Origin: CBDEGU01 sp965238045
GTDB lineage: Bacteria > Acidobacteriota > Terriglobia > Bryobacterales > UBA6623
Length of the DNA: 64,000 nucleotides
NCBI GenBank assembly: GCA_965238045.1
Contig: CBDEGU010000012.1
Coordinates: forward strand, 930,001 to 994,000
Reading direction: 5' to 3'
The translations under genes were made by a program, and so were the position numbers. Positions 60,379 to 64,000 of the stretch are shown here, piece by piece. A model generated the notes under the pieces. The model was not told the DNA's origin and searched no databases. It saw only the letters and a list, made by a program, of their open reading frames with translations. Each line of letters starts with the position of its first letter. Position 1 is the first letter of the stretch.

Positions 60379-62778
60379 CTACCTGGCGAACGAGTACCAC
60401 ACACCAATCCGCACATCGTAATAGTTCGGGCGGCCGGGGTTGAACTTGTTGCTGAGGTGAACACCCCGCAGCACGTCGACCGAGAAGTTCATCGGCGGTG
60501 TAACGCCCGGAACGCGAATCCGAATGCCGGGGCCAGCCTCGACGAAGTTGCCCCAATAGTCGCGGTTGCGGCCGGCCGTCAGATTGAAGTTCCAATAGGC
60601 CTGGGCTTGCAGACTGCCACGATTGGGCAGACGGTATCCGGGCCGGAGTTGCCAGTAGCCCAGAAGATTGTGATCGAACCGGCTCAGATAGACGCCATCG
60701 AAATTGAATTCGGCGAAGCGGCCCGGGTGGCTCTGGCCGAGCGTGGCGCCCCTCGCCCGAAAGATGTTGATGCCGCCGCGGTAGTCGGCGCCGGCTCGTG
60801 GCGTGCCTTCGGGCCGCTGACTCAAGTAGCTGATCGCCTGACCCGCTTCGCCCCAAACCGTGACGCCGTGCCGCGTTGGTGTTCGCATCCCGACAGCCGC
60901 GATGAGAGCGCTTTCGGAGAGGAATTGCGGCGACGGGCCGCTGGTGCGCTGGCGAACGTCGCCGATGAATCGCAGTGACAGATAGGGCCGCAGCGGAAAC
61001 CGCTCAAACAGAAACTCGGTCTTCAGTTGCGCATACTGAAACACATTCTTGTAGCGGCTTGAGAAGAACGGGAGCGTCCAAAACGTCGTCGTCATCGGCT
61101 GGAAGTTCGGAGCCAGGTTGTCATAGGACGACTGGGCTTGGGCGGAGATGTCCCGGTCGGGGCTCGTCGCCGCCTGCTTGAACCAGTTCATCGCCTGGCG
61201 GTCTTCCCGCAGGAGGTTATGCACGATGCCGAGTTTCAGCGCCACCATGTGGTCCGAAGGGTCGAACTGGTAGGCGCTTAAGAATTCACGCTTGGCGTCG
61301 TTGAGGTAGCTCGCCTTCAGGCTCTTCTCGCCTAGTTCCCGGTGGGGCCGCGCTTGCCCTTGGCGGACCTGCTTGAGCGTGTCGGCCGCCCGCTGGGCCA
61401 CTTCGCGGTCTGGACTGGCGAGCGCCCGCTGGAGCATGACGACCGCCTCGGCCTCCCGTCCATTGTCGAGATAGAGAAAGGCCAGTTGAGCGGCGGAAAC
61501 CAGGTGTTCTGGCTCCTGCTCTACCACGATTTCGAACTCCTTGCGCGCCTCCTCGTCGTTGCCGACCGCCAGCAGCAGGTAGGCCAGCTCGCGCCGCAAG
61601 GCGGTGTCGCGCGAGTCGAGTTCCAGGGCGCGGCGAAATTCCGACGAGTACGGGAACCGGTCAGGCAGCATCTCCTTGGCCTGCTCGGCGATGCGGGTCT
61701 CGCGCGAACGCGAGGCCAGCAGCCAGGCGCCGGCGGCGCCCTCTTCGTCGCCGGCCGACTCTCGTGCGCGCGCCAGGCGGGGCAAGATCTCGTCGCGAGA
61801 CAGCTCGCCGGGAACGACCCAGGCCGCCAGATAGTGACCGGCCGCCCTGGCCGCCTGGCCGTGCTTCTCGTAGAGTTCGGCTAGCTCGAATTGGGCCGAC
61901 CGGTTCATCGGATCGGTCTCGATCTCTTTCCGCCAGCGTGCGATCTCGCGGCTCCATTCGCTGTCAATACGCTCGTATACCGCCTTGGCGGCGGCGGCAA
62001 TATTGGTGTCGCTGGAAGATCGCAGTTCGCCGAAAAGCGCGAACGCCGCACCCTGCTCGCCGGTCTCGTGACGCAAATAGGCAAGCTCTAGCGCCGTGCG
62101 ATCGTCAGCGGGATCGAGACGAACCGCCTGCTCAAACATCGCCCGGCCCAGCCCGGTCTCGCCGATCTTGAGGTAGACATAGCCGAGTTCCTTGCGGATC
62201 GACACGCGCGAAGGCGCCTGGGCGGCAGCCGTTTGAAAATGCGATACAGCGCCGTCGTAGTCTTTCGCCGCCAGGGCGGCGTAGGCGGGCCCGAGCGCAT
62301 CCTGTCGCGAGGCATCGCCGGGTTGCGAGGGCTCGCCGGGAACGGGCGGACGATCGCGCCGCGGCTTGCTGGGTTGAGCCAGAGCGCGGCGGGCCGTCGT
62401 GCGCTCGGGCGGTCTGGCTTGCTTGGCGACTTGCTCGAAGAGCTCTCTGGCGGCGCTGGTTTCGCCGCGCCGGAGGAGGAGGAAGGCCAAGTCGAGCCGC
62501 AGCCGGTGATGCTCCGGGTCGAGACGCAAGGCTTGCTCGAACCCCGCCTGGGCGGCGTCCTGGTCACCGGCCTTGAGGCAGGCGTACGCGAGGTCTTTGT
62601 AAATGGCCGCGTTGGCGGGCGAAGCTTTGGCCGCTTGGTGAAACCAGGAGATCGCCTCGCGGAAGTCTCCGCCGCGGAGAGCCTGGTAGGCTTTGTCGAG
62701 CAGACCGTGAACGGGATCTTGTGGTGGCGCGGCAAGCAGCGAGCACACCACCAGCGAAAGCAAGAGTCTCGTCGTCAC
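60379..62778 (-). CDS. TPR plus outer-membrane beta-barrel protein (PgaA/NfrA-like exporter)
   Basis: 799 residues, starting with GTG 62778 and a signal peptide (RLLLSLVVCSLLAAPP). Residues about 30-560 hold many TPR units (DFREAISWFHQAAKASPANA, DQDAAQAGFEQALRLDPEH, TGLGRAMFEQAVRLDPAD, NDEEARKEFEIVVEQEPEH). The final 230 residues alternate aromatic and polar residues like beta-barrel strands and end in F-A-R, near the outer-membrane C-terminal pattern. This is the layout of polysaccharide exporters PgaA/BcsC/PelB and of NfrA. A sigma-70 type promoter lies directly upstream. Confidence 0.8.
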   Translation of the reverse strand: MTTRLLLSLVVCSLLAAPPQDPVHGLLDKAYQALRGGDFREAISWFHQAAKASPANAAIYKDLAYACLKAGDQDAAQAGFEQALRLDPEHHRLRLDLAFLLLRRGETSAARELFEQVAKQARPPERTTARRALAQPSKPRRDRPPVPGEPSQPGDASRQDALGPAYAALAAKDYDGAVSHFQTAAAQAPSRVSIRKELGYVYLKIGETGLGRAMFEQAVRLDPADDRTALELAYLRHETGEQGAAFALFGELRSSSDTNIAAAAKAVYERIDSEWSREIARWRKEIETDPMNRSAQFELAELYEKHGQAARAAGHYLAAWVVPGELSRDEILPRLARARESAGDEEGAAGAWLLASRSRETRIAEQAKEMLPDRFPYSSEFRRALELDSRDTALRRELAYLLLAVGNDEEARKEFEIVVEQEPEHLVSAAQLAFLYLDNGREAEAVVMLQRALASPDREVAQRAADTLKQVRQGQARPHRELGEKSLKASYLNDAKREFLSAYQFDPSDHMVALKLGIVHNLLREDRQAMNWFKQAATSPDRDISAQAQSSYDNLAPNFQPMTTTFWTLPFFSSRYKNVFQYAQLKTEFLFERFPLRPYLSLRFIGDVRQRTSGPSPQFLSESALIAAVGMRTPTRHGVTVWGEAGQAISYLSQRPEGTPRAGADYRGGINIFRARGATLGQSHPGRFAEFNFDGVYLSRFDHNLLGYWQLRPGYRLPNRGSLQAQAYWNFNLTAGRNRDYWGNFVEAGPGIRIRVPGVTPPMNFSVDVLRGVHLSNKFNPGRPNYYDVRIGVWYSFAR

Positions 62779-62804
62779 TGAAAATGTAACTGCTTAAACA
62801 TCAC

Positions 62805-62832
62805 TCTATACATAAATAGAAATAAAGGTCAA
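62805..62832 (-). promoter_or_regulatory. Sigma-70-type promoter for the TPR-barrel operon
   Basis: On the minus strand TTGACC (62832-62827) is followed after 16 bases by TATAGA (62810-62805), close to consensus, in an AT-rich patch. It would start transcription around 62797, about 20 bases before the GTG start. Confidence 0.55.
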
Positions 62833-63089
62833 TAATGATCCATTAGATTTCGGGACGAAATGTCCGCGAATGCCCGGTTTTTCTGGATTTGGGAGTCTTT
62901 TTTTTCGAAGGGGAGGGGGCGGATTGGGGCTCGGGGGTGGAGGCGCAGGTCTCGCTTGGGGGCCTGGGGTGTTGGCTGGCTCGCCAGTGGGTTGTTCTCT
63001 TCTTCGGTTTGAGGTGGTCTGAGGCCGCTGTTTGGTCTTTTAGAGGCGGGTCGTGGTCTGTCCTCCGTATGCTTCTGATTTGGCTGCGG
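62833..63089. other. Intergenic region between the TPR-barrel operon and the STGPRT-family gene
   Basis: Rich in T and G on the plus strand. The plus-strand frame here is repetitive (Gly/Trp/Val/Leu-rich) and is judged not to be coding. Confidence 0.45.
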
Positions 63090-63833
63090 TTAGCTGGAAT
63101 TTGGTTCGTTTGGGTTCTTGTCGGCCGTCAGTTGCGGGTCGTCAACGATCGGTGGGGTCGGGGCTGGGGGCCTCGGCAGTATGGGAGGCTGGGGCGGGGG
63201 CCGCGAGTGGGGGCCGGGTTGCCAGCCTTTGGGTCCGGAGGGTGGCTTGTATCGTGCTGATTCGTCATAGGGTTCGGGATATTGGCTCTGTTTGGTAGTT
63301 TTGCTTTCGCGGTATTGCTCGGCTGCCCTCTCTAGCTTGCAGAGCCTTCCTAGCTCGGCAATCGCGCGGTAGTAACGGCGGCTCAGATGCGCGTCGTAGC
63401 GGGCCAGGTGGAGCAGGGCCTGGGTGCGGCCGAGCAGTCCGGCGCCGAGAAGCTGGGTTTCGCCCTCGCGGCCGGGCTGGATGTCGTCGGGATGGAAAAT
63501 TTCTTCGTGGCTGCGCTGCGCGCCGATGGCGGCCGAGAGGAAGGCTGTTTCGATGCGGACCAGACGGCGCATGCGCCACTGGGCGTCGGCGATCTGGCGG
63601 ACGAGCTCGAATTCTAGAGAGTTCTCCGGGCGGAGGTCGTTCTCAAGCTCGCGGAGCTGGCGGTCGAATTCGGCGGGGTCTTCGCTGGGCAAGACGGCGT
63701 CGCGTGCTAGGAGTCCGTGCTTGAGCGCGTTGAGTGAGACGCGCGCTTTGCCCTCTTCGGTGCGGGGGCCGGTGGATTTTTTCGCGTTTTCGCGGTTCGC
63801 TTTAATCTGTGCTTTTGTTGTTTTCTTTGGCAT
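63090..63833 (-). CDS. Hypothetical protein of the 'STGPRTxxGK' acidobacterial family
   Basis: 247 residues. It starts MPKKTTKAQIKANRENAKKS and continues TGPRTEEGKARVSLNALKHGL, a pattern I recall from multicopy hypothetical proteins in acidobacteria. It is followed by helices rich in Arg and Glu (DAQWRMRRLVRIETAFLSAA). The C-terminal 70 residues are Pro-rich and low-complexity (HSRPPPQPPILPRPPAPTPP). No catalytic motif is seen. The purine-rich leader has an AAAGGA site about ten bases before the ATG. The function is unknown; a link to mobile DNA is possible but not shown. Confidence 0.7.
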   Translation of the reverse strand: MPKKTTKAQIKANRENAKKSTGPRTEEGKARVSLNALKHGLLARDAVLPSEDPAEFDRQLRELENDLRPENSLEFELVRQIADAQWRMRRLVRIETAFLSAAIGAQRSHEEIFHPDDIQPGREGETQLLGAGLLGRTQALLHLARYDAHLSRRYYRAIAELGRLCKLERAAEQYRESKTTKQSQYPEPYDESARYKPPSGPKGWQPGPHSRPPPQPPILPRPPAPTPPIVDDPQLTADKNPNEPNSS

Positions 63834-64000
63834 TAGCTTTTTTTCCTTTTGTTGCGGGATTGCCGGGGGCGAGGCGGGACCTCGACTGCCGGCGAAAATG
63901 TGAATGCGCCTTGCGGCGCGGCTGCTCGGGGGCGGGCGGCGGCGCCGCAGGGTGTTGCGGTTATAGAATACCTTGGAGGTACCGGGGTAGGCGGGGGATG

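Noticed and set aside
60359..60856. Upstream extension of the hydrolase-like gene
   Set aside because: It lies wholly inside the TPR-barrel gene, and ATG 60358 gives a proper signal peptide.
62889..63260. Plus-strand frame rich in Gly, Trp and Val
   Set aside because: Repetitive composition from a G/T-rich stretch, opposite the 3' end of the STGPRT-family gene; no family match.
1..64000. CRISPR array, tRNA, rRNA or prophage
   Set aside because: No regularly spaced repeats, cloverleaf sequences, ribosomal RNA signatures or phage structural genes were found by eye; short RNA genes could still be missed.

Overview
The window looks like a chromosomal piece of a GC-rich, Gram-negative soil acidobacterium of the Solibacter/Bryobacter type (order Bryobacterales). 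Three things point there: two genes carry the C-terminal domain that is expanded in Solibacter (TIGR03437-like, recognised by eye); many exported catabolic proteins start with twin-arginine-like RR signals; and lpxD shows a lipopolysaccharide outer membrane. The assignment is an inference from gene content, not from a marker phylogeny. I see no rRNA, tRNA or CRISPR array.

Layout. 1-5.4 kb: the end of a GT2 glycosyltransferase, an AGCS amino-acid symporter with a large insertion, a SAM methyltransferase and several small proteins. 5.4-7.2 kb: a solo insertion-sequence end, then a broken TIGR03437-type gene. 7.3-26.2 kb: mostly plus-strand housekeeping and catabolic genes (sppA, cupin, xth, sulfatase, aldo-keto reductase, GT-C-like membrane protein, cation diffusion facilitator, VOC protein, two Gfo/Idh/MocA oxidoreductases, tilS, ftsH), with a PIG-L deacetylase and infA on the minus strand. 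26.4-28.8 kb: a translationally coupled PQQ dehydrogenase and two-haem cytochrome c. 28.95-32.3 kb: a mobile-element island with a decayed IS3-type element and an ISNCY-like element; a truncated SDR gene start lies between them and a 23-bp perfect inverted repeat encloses the whole.

32.4-49.4 kb: a sodium/solute symporter with a 41-residue membrane peptide, an FG-GAP/VCBS lipoprotein, a PhyH dioxygenase, an M14-like/GH105 fusion, an amidohydrolase, fliW-csrA, a class-III aminotransferase, an S1/P1 nuclease, lpxD with a MobB-like P-loop protein, a peroxiredoxin, and a long exported protein gene interrupted by one in-frame stop. 49.4-64 kb: a GT4 glycosyltransferase, a SprA-related putative metalloprotease, an orphan DUF1501 protein, a FecR-domain protein, a GAF-SpoIIE phosphatase, and then a long minus-strand run: HAD phosphatase, surE, a MerR regulator, and a pair made of a TIM-barrel hydrolase-like protein and a TPR-plus-outer-membrane-barrel protein. 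The last gene belongs to an 'STGPRT..GK' family that I recall as multicopy in acidobacteria.

How the genes work together. Scavenging of plant- and polymer-derived carbon dominates: sulfatase, GH105-like protein, sugar-type oxidoreductases, PQQ dehydrogenase with its cytochrome, and symporters. The most system-like candidate is the 58.3-62.8 kb pair. It resembles the outer-membrane export and hydrolase halves of a PgaA/PgaB-type exopolysaccharide machine, but no synthase lies beside it. Four genes outside the insertion sequences carry disruptions (two frameshifts, one frameshift, one nonsense codon, one truncation). Some of these could be assembly errors, so read checks are named for each.
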